Positions 1 through 6,729 of a stretch of 14,502 nucleotides of DNA are shown in pieces (the stretch's first letter is position 1; each line of letters opens with the position of its first letter). The notes beneath the pieces are model-generated. The model was not told the origin of the DNA and did not search any database. It was given only the letters and a program-made list of their open reading frames with translations. The DNA lies in NCBI GenBank assembly GCA_021809365.1, contig JAKBAC010000083.1, positions 1-14,502 of the forward strand, written 5' to 3'. This DNA is from Planctomycetota bacterium. GTDB lineage: Bacteria; Planctomycetota; Phycisphaerae; WQYP01. The position numbers and the translations under genes are program-made.

Positions 1-29
1 GGCGGCTGGAGCAGGAGAGCAGGTGATAG

Positions 30-172
30 TTGAGCAGTAGAGCGAATCGGGCCGCGGCCCGATTAGAGCAGGTGTGGGAACAACGAACAACAGGGCGCTG
101 CGCTTAACGAGCAACGAGCAACAACTGGATTGTCATGTCCTGCGGTCTACTGCTCTATTTTCTACTGCTCAA
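30..172. repeat. Inverted repeat pair (30-41 and 161-172) with an extra copy at 146-155
   Basis: TTGAGCAGTAGA at 30-41 is the exact reverse complement of TCTACTGCTCAA at 161-172. A third, 10-base copy in the second orientation sits at 146-155. The arms are about 120 bases apart and enclose the 20-bp palindrome. I see no transposase gene and no target-site duplication, so this is either a small dispersed element or chance local duplication. Confidence 0.6.
45..64. repeat. 20-bp perfect palindrome
   Basis: AATCGGGCCGCGGCCCGATT is identical to its own reverse complement over 20 bases. Transcribed from either strand it could fold into a strong GC-rich hairpin. No run of T follows on either side, so it is not a textbook Rho-independent terminator. 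It could be a bidirectional transcript end, a protein-binding dyad or part of a dispersed repeat. Confidence 0.75.
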
Positions 173-349
173 TCCATTTTTGCCAAAGCCCCGCCACCGC
201 AGAGCCAGCCTGGAGGATTGCCGTCGCTTGCCGGACATTGGACACCGCGCTTCATTCATTATTGCACGGCGATTTGCTGCTGCTTGTTTCCGGGCATCAC
301 AACGCGATCCATTTTTCCGCCGCGCCAGGCACAGTCCAACAACCATAAA

Positions 350-439
350 TCCGTCACCCATTTGATTAACTAATCACGTCCCCGTTTCGCTTCTCCGTCA
401 CCCATTTGATTAACTAATCACGTCCCCGTTTCGCTTCTC
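350..439. repeat. 44-bp perfect tandem repeat, two copies, each with a dyad
   Basis: Bases 350-393 are repeated exactly at 394-437, and two further bases of the unit follow at 438-439. Each unit contains TGATTA-AC-TAATCA (363-376 and 407-420), a perfect 6-bp dyad with a 2-base centre. The array ends three bases beyond the stop codon of the leftward ExbD-like gene at 443. Read on the minus strand the unit contains GGGGACGTGATTAG and AAATGGGTGACGG, which from memory resemble the repeats often found around REP-associated Y1 transposases; that link is weak. There are no variable spacers, so it is not a CRISPR array. Confidence 0.85.
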
Positions 440-442
440 AGG

Positions 443-1345
443 TTATTGCCGGGAGACCGAGGAGACGGGGTGGAATATGAACGTGCGCTTGGTATGGCTG
501 GGGTGCCAATCCACCGCGTAGTGTTTATCGCGGGCAAAAAGTTCCAGGGCCTGATAGGTGGCAAAACCGCTGGGACGTACCAGAAAAATCAGCACGGTTT
601 GGCTGGGCCGATTATTCATCAGACACTTCGGCGGATTGCTGGATGAAACAAACTGTGCCAGCGTGTCGGGAACGGCACCAGAGCGGCGCGTATATTCGTC
701 CAAAAATCCGTGAACCGTCTTGTGGTGGAAATCCTTGGAGCCGATGCGCCAAATACGGTTGTTGGCCACCTCAAAGAATACGTTGTGGCGGGTGGTTTTG
801 TGGACATAGGGAATGTAATACCGCACGGTGTGTTGCACGCGGAATTTGGCCAGGGCGGCAATCTTTTTTTGCGCGGCGGCCACCTGCTGCCGCGTAAGCG
901 CAATTTGTGCGTTGAGCTTGGCGGCTTTGGAAGGATTGTTGCGGTGTTGAGCTTTGGCCAGTTGCCGGCGCGCCGCGGTGATCTTAATTTCGGTTTGGCG
1001 GACGATTCGCTGGTAGTCGGCGGTCTGTCGGTCCAGCCGGGCAATTTCCCGGCGCAAATGTTCGTCGGCACCTTTGGGATTCAAGGTTTGTGCGGCCCTT
1101 TTCTGCAGTAAATTGGCGTAGAATCCTTCGCTTGTTTGCGCCTGCGCCAGGCTGGCCCTAGCCTGGGCCTCCATGTGGTTGATTTTGGCAATCTTGGCTA
1201 CCGCTTTGGGGTTCCCCGGCGAACTGCTGGTGATGGCAATGATGGTCATGATGAAAATAAGCAGCCCGATGGTGCACGCCAGCACATCCAAAAATGAGAA
1301 GTTAAACAAATCCACGCGGCTACGGCCCCGGCCTTCCATTCTCAT
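443..1345 (-). CDS. ExbD-like single-pass protein with periplasmic coiled coil (copy 1)
   Basis: Probable ion-channel partner in an ExbB/ExbD-like motor. A short cytoplasmic tail (residues 1-13) leads into one membrane helix (about 14-37) with the motif FNFSFLDVLACTIGLLIF; Asp20 sits where ExbD, TolR and MotB carry their proton-binding aspartate. A charged Ala/Gln/Lys-rich coiled coil follows (about 45-180), then a C-terminal domain of about 115 residues ending near VLIFLVRPSGF and VDWHP. At 300 residues it is about twice the length of ordinary ExbD, because of the coiled coil. I chose the ATG at 1345 over one at 1378: it overlaps the upstream stop as ATGA and has GAGGG (1353-1357) seven bases before it. 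It is the last gene of the leftward operon. No OmpA-type peptidoglycan-binding motif is seen, so it is not a standard MotB or ZorB. The family call is moderate and the exact role is inferred. Confidence 0.7.
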   Translation of the reverse strand: MRMEGRGRSRVDLFNFSFLDVLACTIGLLIFIMTIIAITSSSPGNPKAVAKIAKINHMEAQARASLAQAQTSEGFYANLLQKRAAQTLNPKGADEHLRREIARLDRQTADYQRIVRQTEIKITAARRQLAKAQHRNNPSKAAKLNAQIALTRQQVAAAQKKIAALAKFRVQHTVRYYIPYVHKTTRHNVFFEVANNRIWRIGSKDFHHKTVHGFLDEYTRRSGAVPDTLAQFVSSSNPPKCLMNNRPSQTVLIFLVRPSGFATYQALELFARDKHYAVDWHPSHTKRTFIFHPVSSVSRQ

Positions 1346-2193
1346 TGTCCGGCCCTCGCACCAACCATAAATTTCCAACGGTGCAACGCAGGTTCGTAGC
1401 CGTAATGAACGCCGGCGGGTATTTCGCCCTTGGCCAAGTTGAACGCGCCAATACCGTCGGCGTAGATCCAGAAAATCACCAATGGATTGTGCTTTTCGCT
1501 TATTGCCGCCACGGCAAGCCGATAGGCGGAATCAGAATCGGTTATTTCGTCGGTTGGGGTCATCAAGGCCACGGACACGCCGCCATTTTTGTGGACATCA
1601 AGGATTTGCAATCCGCGGGAACTGCAAAGGATGTGCAGAATATTAAAATGCTTTCGACTGTGGCTGTTCACTGGTTGGAAAAATACGTTGGAATGGGCAT
1701 TCGCCCTAGTTTTCGCCGACTGCTCCTCCTGTAATTTAGCCAATTTCTTCATGGCGGTGGCCAGTATGGCCCGCAGGGACTTCAGCGTTATCTTGGTCTT
1801 TTGTGTGTATATCGCCTGCTGGGATTCGATGCCGGTCTGGAGACTTGATAATTCAGCCGTCCGCGCGTTGGCGTCCTGTCTGGCCCGGCGCATTTCTTTG
1901 CGTGCGGCCTGCAACAGCAGCAACAGTTGGGGATCGCGCCGGTCCCGCATCTTGGAAAGTTGTGATGCGATGGAATCGGCAATGTGGGCTGTGCTTTTTG
2001 CTTCCGCCTGAACTTCCCGCAACGCCTTCATTTTGGTTTGGATAATTTTCTTATAATCCGTCAGGCGCGTGGCGGACTGAAGCAGAAAGATCATCACCAG
2101 GATGAAGATCAGCAGGCCGATGGTGCAGGCCAGAATATCCAGGAATGAAAAATTAAATATTTCCACCTGGCGGGCATTTCTGCGGTACGCCAT
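1342..2193 (-). CDS. ExbD-like single-pass protein with periplasmic coiled coil (copy 2)
   Basis: Paralogue of the next gene in the operon. Residues 1-11 are cytoplasmic and basic. The membrane helix (about 12-38) reads IFNFSFLDILACTIGLLIFI, with Asp19 in the proton-binding position known from ExbD, TolR and MotB. Residues about 44-165 form a charged coiled coil. The C-terminal domain (about 170-283) contains HFNILHILCSSRG and PLVIFWIYADGIGAF and ends GYEPALHRWKF, which parallels the end of its paralogue. The two proteins match closely in the membrane helix but are diverged elsewhere, which suggests two different subunits rather than a recent duplicate. GGGAG at 2201-2205, inside the end of the channel gene, lies seven bases before the ATG. 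It starts 3 bp after the channel gene stops and overlaps its paralogue by 4 bp, so translational coupling is likely. Confidence 0.7.
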   Translation of the reverse strand: MAYRRNARQVEIFNFSFLDILACTIGLLIFILVMIFLLQSATRLTDYKKIIQTKMKALREVQAEAKSTAHIADSIASQLSKMRDRRDPQLLLLLQAARKEMRRARQDANARTAELSSLQTGIESQQAIYTQKTKITLKSLRAILATAMKKLAKLQEEQSAKTRANAHSNVFFQPVNSHSRKHFNILHILCSSRGLQILDVHKNGGVSVALMTPTDEITDSDSAYRLAVAAISEKHNPLVIFWIYADGIGAFNLAKGEIPAGVHYGYEPALHRWKFMVGARAGQ

Positions 2194-2196
2194 GGT

Positions 2197-3234
2197 TCAG
2201 CTCCCGACCTTGGGTGGTGTCGGCACCGGCTCCATTGGGGCCGAATTTCGCGCTGGTGCCATTTCCACTGCTTTGGCGGTGGTTTGATCAGTAAGGCGTT
2301 CCAAGAGTTTCTGGATACTTTGAAACAATCGGCGGTTGTCATCAGCGGTGGGTTGATCATAGCCAAGTGTGGCTTTTTGCAGCAGATTCTCAGCGCAATA
2401 TTCATCAATGGCGGCCAACAGATGATCCTCACGCCGCTGGATAATACTCATAATGAGCATGAGAATTAAGCTCATGGTCAAGGCCAGCATGGTGGTTTGA
2501 AATGCCTGCCCCAAACCGTATGTGACGCCTTTGAGGGAGTGCCGCAGGCCGGAAAGATTGGACGCATTTTGAATCAGCGTGCTGAAATTCTGCACGCCGG
2601 CGCTGATGCCCATGACCGTTCCGACAAATCCCAGTACGGGAATGGCCCAGATAATAAAGCGCGGAGCGGCATAGCTGGATTCCATGGCCGCCAAATCGGT
2701 TTCGGCGCGGTAGCGCAGAAGATCATCGAGTTTTTCAGCGGTTCCCAACTGGGTAAATCGCATCAGCGCGTGGCGGATTCGGGACACCAGCAGCCGCTTT
2801 TTTTGATTGGGATTAAGGCGATTAATACGGGCCAGAATTTTGCGGCTCATGGCGGCATCAATGATCTGGTTATGTTCCAGTGGCAGCAGGTCCAGTTCAA
2901 AGACCGCAAACTCGCGGTTAATAATCGGAAACTTCAGCATCAACATCCAGAACGCCACAAAGAACAGCAGCACGCATACATAAGGCACCCAGCCGTGGTT
3001 GAAGAACAGATAATACAGGGCGGATTGCGGTGGCAGCAGAATCGGAGCCAACCCGAGAAAAGCCGCGGCGCATACCACACCCAACCCGATGGCGAGCATG
3101 GCCAGGCGATCGGCGAATAGTCCATTGCGCCGGGTGGGTAGCGTGACGCCGTCGCAAAATTCACAGCGTGCGGCCTGGGTTTTGGCATCGATTTTCAATT
3201 CTCCGCCACAGGTTTTACAAGTTGCAAAGTTCAT
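2197..3234 (-). CDS. MotA/TolQ/ExbB-type channel subunit with N-terminal zinc ribbon
   Basis: Likely the multi-pass stator or channel of an ion-driven motor in the inner membrane. An N-terminal zinc ribbon (Cys6, Cys9, Cys24, Cys27) precedes four predicted membrane helices: about 44-67, 82-101, 193-214 and 243-265. The last two carry the MotA/TolQ/ExbB signature: IPVLGFVGTVMGISAGV (198-214) and GLGQAFQTTMLALTMSL (240-256). Thr206 and Thr247/248 sit where ExbB has pore-lining threonines. The cytoplasmic region between helices 2 and 3 is helical and basic. At 345 residues it is longer than ExbB (about 240) because of the zinc ribbon and extra loop. I chose the ATG at 3234 over one at 3252 because GGAG (3241-3244) lies six bases upstream and the zinc ribbon starts directly after it. 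It is followed at once by two ExbD-like genes, the usual partners. Family call strong; energy source and task inferred. Confidence 0.85.
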   Translation of the reverse strand: MNFATCKTCGGELKIDAKTQAARCEFCDGVTLPTRRNGLFADRLAMLAIGLGVVCAAAFLGLAPILLPPQSALYYLFFNHGWVPYVCVLLFFVAFWMLMLKFPIINREFAVFELDLLPLEHNQIIDAAMSRKILARINRLNPNQKKRLLVSRIRHALMRFTQLGTAEKLDDLLRYRAETDLAAMESSYAAPRFIIWAIPVLGFVGTVMGISAGVQNFSTLIQNASNLSGLRHSLKGVTYGLGQAFQTTMLALTMSLILMLIMSIIQRREDHLLAAIDEYCAENLLQKATLGYDQPTADDNRRLFQSIQKLLERLTDQTTAKAVEMAPARNSAPMEPVPTPPKVGS

Positions 3235-3321
3235 AAAACGCTCCGTATACAATCACAGTTTCGGGTGCTTTGGCTCGCCAAATCGCCCTTGTGGCTATGG
3301 CCGATCTCGCCGAGGCGAGCG
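3235..3321 (-). other. 87-bp gap between operon genes with two short dyads
   Basis: This is the only sizeable gap inside the leftward gene set. It holds two perfect 6-bp dyads with 2-base centres: TTTGGC-TC-GCCAAA (3269-3282) and CTCGCC-GA-GGCGAG (3306-3319). Neither is followed by a T-run on the minus strand, so a classical terminator is not supported. They may be weak hairpins that adjust expression of the zinc-ribbon gene relative to the channel genes. I see no clear promoter for the channel gene, although TGTATAC lies at 3245-3251 on the minus strand. Confidence 0.35.
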
Positions 3322-5061
3322 TCAATAGTGCACCCTTATTTTAAAAAGACCGCCGCTTCCATTTTCTTGGAAGCAATCCGATTTTCGCATCAGCATCTGG
3401 ATGGTGGCGTGCCCATGGGAGAACTGATTTACAAGGTCACACGAGGCGATGAGCACCAAGGCCCGCGGGTGTATCACTGCGTCTGTAGCGCCAAACCGCT
3501 TAATCCCGTAATCTACCACTACCCCGCAGTACGGCACGCCCATCGCCGACATGCAGTTTGCGACGGCACCAATGTTCTTGGCGGCGTAGGCCCGAAAGAC
3601 CATCCTTGCCCGCTGCATGCTGCTGGTCCTAAGGCTGTTATACAGTTCGGTGCTGTCAATGAAAAGCAATCCGGCCACGCCTCCCCGATGGCGATAGAAC
3701 TTTACCATCGGCGTGTTAGCTCCGAGCTTGTTCTGGTGGTCGAACCCAGCGAGGCCACCCCCCGTAAGCGGCATTCCGGCGAGCATTTTGATGATGGATT
3801 TGCGGCCCTTTTCCATCATTCGCCATTCGGGTTGCACGAACCGGTGCGGATACACTTTGGCCATCTCCGCATGCCATCGCGGAAATGTTGAGGCCGCCCG
3901 GGTACCCGAAATGGTTACACTGGAACTGTTGCCTTCGTCGGTTAGGCTGGATTCGACCTCTGACGACGTGGTATCTGCGCCAAGCCCTCGGAACCCCGGA
4001 AGCGACGCTGCGACGAGATTTGGTCCCCGCACCGCTGGGGCCGCCACCTTGACCGCAGCCTTTAATTGATTTAATAAATCTGTCGCTACCGATGACCTGG
4101 CTGTCTTGCTCGGTGGCAGCGGCGGAACTGCGGGGCTCGTCGTGTGCGGAGTTGGAGTGGCTGTTGCTCCGGCCTTCCCGCCTGCCCCGTTTACCGTCGG
4201 CGTGGCAGTAGCAATCATCACGGATTCTGTCGCCGCCACCTTGGCTCCTGTGGCTTTTGCCACGCCTGCCTGAGTCACAGCTCGCTTAGCTTGGGGCGGT
4301 GCTGTGCTCTGCTTTAACACCAGGTAACCTACCATCAGGGCTAAAAACAGCGCGGCAGCTACAACCAGGGCACCAATAGCCAGCCATTTTCCCCTTCCCC
4401 TTGTGGCTGCGTTTAGTGGGGTTGCGGAGTTTGACATGGCCCGTGCAGCCACCGGCACGGCACTCTCCGGCCTAAGCGTTGTCGCCGGCCGTGCGGCTTT
4501 GAATTTCTCATAGCGTCCCGGCACCTCAAACGCTGTACCGCATTGTGGACAGTAATCCTCTTTGCCCGCCTCATCCATTGCGGACTCCAGTTCACCTTGG
4601 CAATGCGGGCAGCGGTAAGTTAAGGTCCGGCCGCCCAACCGGGTTTTCTTTATCCGGTAGGGTGTGGTTCCCAAGCCTTCTTTCCTGGCGCAGGCGTTGC
4701 ATACCAAGTCACCGTCAAAATTGTGGAGCGTCGTCCGGGGGACGTCGGCTCTACAAATGGCACAAGTGGCGGATTCACCGGCTGTTCCAGTTCCTGGAGT
4801 TGTCGAGGCTTTGGCGGCTGCCGCAGCCTCCATCGCGGGTTGTTTCGCCTTCGCGCATTGCGTGCAGTAATAGTTCCCGGCAGCGTCTTTCGTGCGTTCG
4901 CTATAGGAAACGTCGGCGTGGCACACGCAACATTTTTTTTGGGCTCCGCCGGGGACCTTGACTACATTTCCGCAGTGTTCACACTTGCCCTGCATTCCCG
5001 CCGCCGAGTCCGGCACGGTAGCCAGGGTTCCACACTTGTGGCACACCACGGTGATCGGCAC
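3322..5061 (-). CDS. Bitopic membrane protein with four cytoplasmic zinc ribbons
   Basis: First gene of the leftward arm; I do not recognise a named family. The N-terminal half has four Cys-x2-Cys pairs of pairs: Cys7/10 with 27/30, Cys44/47 with 66/69, Cys100/103 with 121/124, and Cys151/154 with 171/174. A basic stretch and one membrane helix (about 227-249, WLAIGALVVAAALFLALMVGYLV) follow, then an Ala/Thr/Pro-rich linker (about 250-345) and a C-terminal domain of about 230 residues with motifs such as FPRWHAEMAKVYPH and GVAGLLFIDSTELYN. Arginines and lysines before the helix suggest the ribbons are cytoplasmic and the C-terminal domain is outside. The start is GTG at 5061, supported by GGGAAGGGG (5068-5076) six bases upstream. 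The ribbons may bind a partner or nucleic acid; this is inference. It probably shares a promoter with the ExbB/ExbD-like genes. Confidence 0.75.
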   Translation of the reverse strand: MPITVVCHKCGTLATVPDSAAGMQGKCEHCGNVVKVPGGAQKKCCVCHADVSYSERTKDAAGNYYCTQCAKAKQPAMEAAAAAKASTTPGTGTAGESATCAICRADVPRTTLHNFDGDLVCNACARKEGLGTTPYRIKKTRLGGRTLTYRCPHCQGELESAMDEAGKEDYCPQCGTAFEVPGRYEKFKAARPATTLRPESAVPVAARAMSNSATPLNAATRGRGKWLAIGALVVAAALFLALMVGYLVLKQSTAPPQAKRAVTQAGVAKATGAKVAATESVMIATATPTVNGAGGKAGATATPTPHTTSPAVPPLPPSKTARSSVATDLLNQLKAAVKVAAPAVRGPNLVAASLPGFRGLGADTTSSEVESSLTDEGNSSSVTISGTRAASTFPRWHAEMAKVYPHRFVQPEWRMMEKGRKSIIKMLAGMPLTGGGLAGFDHQNKLGANTPMVKFYRHRGGVAGLLFIDSTELYNSLRTSSMQRARMVFRAYAAKNIGAVANCMSAMGVPYCGVVVDYGIKRFGATDAVIHPRALVLIASCDLVNQFSHGHATIQMLMRKSDCFQENGSGGLFKIRVHY

Positions 5062-5076
5062 TACAAACCCCTTCCC

Positions 5077-5237
5077 AATGCTTGAAAGCTATAAACTTTA
5101 ATTTAAGCGTACTACATTTTCGTATTCTGTCAACGGATCGTGGCTTCACGTCGGCTTGATTTAGCGCGGGCGCGGCGGTATCGTGCCTTTCATTGCTGAC
5201 AGTGTACCGGGTTCCGGGTGAGAATGGGAATGGAGAT
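5077..5237. other. Divergent intergenic spacer between the two arms
   Basis: This spacer separates the leftward zinc-ribbon gene from the rightward GTPase gene. Bases 5081-5130 are AT-rich and contain the leftward promoter candidate. For the rightward arm I see only weak matches: TATTCT at 5123-5128 with no good -35 box at the right distance. Both arms probably share control from here. No clear operator dyad is visible and no regulator gene lies in the window. Confidence 0.5.
5106..5133 (-). promoter_or_regulatory. Candidate sigma-70-like promoter for the leftward arm
   Basis: Read on the minus strand, a perfect -35 box TTGACA (5128-5133) is followed after 16 bases by TACGCT (5106-5111), a 3-of-6 match to TATAAT that keeps the first, second and last bases. 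Transcription would begin near 5099, giving a leader of about 38 bases before the GTG at 5061. It lies in the only AT-rich part of the divergent spacer. The -10 box is weak and promoter rules for this lineage are uncertain. Confidence 0.4.
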
Positions 5238-6533
5238 ATGCCGATGCCATTGGCCGCTGATTTACACACCCGCGCCACGCGACCTTCCGCAGCGCCGACC
5301 TTGCGGTTACTTTCTAAGATCACCTGTCCCCATTGCTGGAATGTATGTCATCCTGAGGACATCCTCTGGATCAGCTCGCACCCGGATCTTATGGGTGATC
5401 CGGTGCTGGGGACGGAGCATCCGGCGCGATTTCTGCCCAGCCGATTCACCGTTGGCGGCCAGGCGCTGGATGCTTATGCGACGGTCTGCCACCAAATGGC
5501 CTGTCCGCGCTGCCATTTATCAATACCACGAGAAGTTATTGAAAATGTGCCACTGTTCATGTCCGTTATCGGCGGCCCGGGCAGCGGCAAATCCAATTTC
5601 CTCGCCGCGATGGGCTGGGAGTTGCGGCAGATGTTGCCGACCAAGTTTTCATTGTCCTGGTCGGATATTGACGCCGCCGCCAATCATTTAATCAATGGTT
5701 ATGAGGAACAGCTTTTTCTGGCGGCGGACCCGGATGCGTTAACCTACATCGCCAAGACTGAGGAACAGGGAGACATTTATGATGTGGTGAAAATCGACGG
5801 CCAAAGCACCGCCTATACCCGCCCGTTTCTTTTCGCACTTAAGCCGGCACCGCAGCACCCGCGGTTCAAATATGCGGCACAGGTTTCGCGCGTGGTGTGC
5901 GTGTATGACAACGCGGGTGAAAGCTATTTGCCCGGAGCGGACACGCCCGGACGGCCCGTGACGCAGCATCTGGGTAAGGCACAACTGATTTTGTTTCTGT
6001 TCGATCCGACACAGGATCCGCGGATGCGGGCCAAGTGCGGAGCCTTCAGCAGCGATCCGCAGGTTAAGGCGGGACGGAAAACGCTGCGGCAGGAAGCGCT
6101 GCTCAATGAGGCGGCCAATCGGATGCGGCGCTACAGCGGGCTGGGGCCGCAGGCGCGTACGGACCGCCCGCTGGTTATCTGCGTGAGCAAATCTGATATA
6201 TGGGCACCGCTGTTGGATGAAGATATTTTGCGGGAGCCGTATTTGCCGGGAGCCAATCCCAACCGGGTGCGGGTGGACATGGAACGCATCAACCGCGTAT
6301 CGGACAAACTGCGTCAGCTTTTGCTTGGCACTACGCCGGAGATTGTATCCATGGCGGAAGCAGTTTCTAAAACGGTGGTATATATCCCCGTGAGTTCCCT
6401 GGGCCACGCCCCGGAACCGCACCCCAGTGATGCCAATTTATTGGCCATTCGTCCGCGCGATATTCATCCCCATTGGGTTACCGTGCCGGTCTTATACGCG
6501 CTGGCACAATGGACTTCCAGCGGGCTGGTTTAA
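5238..6533 (+). CDS. Zinc-ribbon GTPase, probable partner of the GAP1-like protein (DO-GTPase-like)
   Basis: Predicted cytoplasmic P-loop GTPase. A split zinc ribbon comes first (Cys30/Cys33 and Cys89/Cys92), then the P-loop GGPGSGKS (112-119), a G3-type motif DNAGE (224-228) preceded by hydrophobic VVCVY, the strand LILFLFDPTQDPR, and a G4-type motif SKSD (317-320) after the strand LVICV. Canonical GTPases have NKxD at the last site; here Ser replaces Asn. The layout and the GAP1-like neighbour fit the double-GTPase (DO-GTPase) families described with GAP1, but only one GTPase gene is present. I chose the ATG at 5238 (GGGAA seven bases upstream); the ATG at 5244, eight bases after GGAG (5232-5235), is equally good, and a TTG at 5193 would add 15 unlikely residues. 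First gene of the rightward arm. GTPase fold strong, subfamily moderate, biological role inferred. Confidence 0.8.
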   Translation: MPMPLAADLHTRATRPSAAPTLRLLSKITCPHCWNVCHPEDILWISSHPDLMGDPVLGTEHPARFLPSRFTVGGQALDAYATVCHQMACPRCHLSIPREVIENVPLFMSVIGGPGSGKSNFLAAMGWELRQMLPTKFSLSWSDIDAAANHLINGYEEQLFLAADPDALTYIAKTEEQGDIYDVVKIDGQSTAYTRPFLFALKPAPQHPRFKYAAQVSRVVCVYDNAGESYLPGADTPGRPVTQHLGKAQLILFLFDPTQDPRMRAKCGAFSSDPQVKAGRKTLRQEALLNEAANRMRRYSGLGPQARTDRPLVICVSKSDIWAPLLDEDILREPYLPGANPNRVRVDMERINRVSDKLRQLLLGTTPEIVSMAEAVSKTVVYIPVSSLGHAPEPHPSDANLLAIRPRDIHPHWVTVPVLYALAQWTSSGLV

Positions 6534-6729
6534 AATTTGGGTTTGGGTTTGCGGAGAGAGGCACGGCCACTTGCGGAAATCCGCCAATGTCGGGATTACC
6601 GGCTTGAGCTGCCGCCGCCGACGGGAAAGTCTGCCCCACAGGGAGATCTGATCGAACGCATTGCGGTGCGCGGTTGCGAAAAGTCGTGGACGCCAATGGG
6701 TTGCGGGATGAAACGTTGGAACGGGAAAT
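6534..6729. other. 196-bp gap inside the rightward operon, possible dispersed repeat
   Basis: No gene is supported here. A 78-codon frame from a TTG at 6537 runs into the next gene in another frame, lacks a ribosome binding site and resembles nothing. The next gene cannot start earlier because an in-frame TGA lies at 6709-6711. Bases 6620-6642 read, on the minus strand, CCTGTGGGGCAGACTTTCCC; from memory this resembles an intergenic repeat common in planctomycete genomes. A small GCGG/CCGC hairpin sits at 6573-6584. An inserted repeat would explain why this gap is wide when the other gaps on this arm are 31 bp or less. Confidence 0.35.

Larger units (their letters stand above)
1..442. other. 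Repeat-rich non-coding region, no gene seen
   Basis: No convincing gene is seen here. The short open frames on both strands lack a good ribosome binding site and resemble no family I know. The first 175 bases are full of short repeats: GAGCAG occurs four times (9-14, 17-22, 32-37, 66-71), AACGAGC occurs twice back to back (106-119), and TCTACTGCTC occurs twice (146-155, 161-170) with an inverted copy at 32-41. A 20-bp perfect palindrome lies at 45-64 and a 44-bp tandem repeat at 350-439. Bases 180-345 hold nothing I can name. The region follows the last gene of the leftward operon, so transcription of that operon would have to end here or beyond. Confidence 0.6.

Noticed and set aside
45..64. 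Rho-independent terminator
   Set aside because: The palindrome is strong, but no T-run follows on either strand and it is about 380 bases past the nearest stop codon.
74..373. Small genes in the left flank (99, 72, 76 and 68 codons)
   Set aside because: Overlapping frames on both strands with no ribosome binding sites and no protein-like pattern; the region is dominated by short DNA repeats.
350..439. CRISPR array
   Set aside because: The two 44-bp units touch directly with no variable spacer, there are only two of them, and no cas gene is present.
443..3234. Zorya-type ZorA/ZorB anti-phage module
   Set aside because: The channel and single-pass proteins fit the general MotA/ExbB and ExbD pattern, but there is no OmpA-like peptidoglycan-binding domain, no long ZorA tail, and no ZorC, ZorD or ZorE nearby.
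3268..3888. Plus-strand gene of about 208 codons opposite the zinc-ribbon protein
   Set aside because: It is antisense to the C-terminal half of the minus-strand gene, which has a supported start, zinc ribbons and a membrane helix; the plus frame has no recognisable domain.
5739..6422. Minus-strand open frame of 227 codons inside the GTPase gene
   Set aside because: It lies antisense to clear GTPase motifs and its product is rich in His, Arg and Pro with no recognisable domain.
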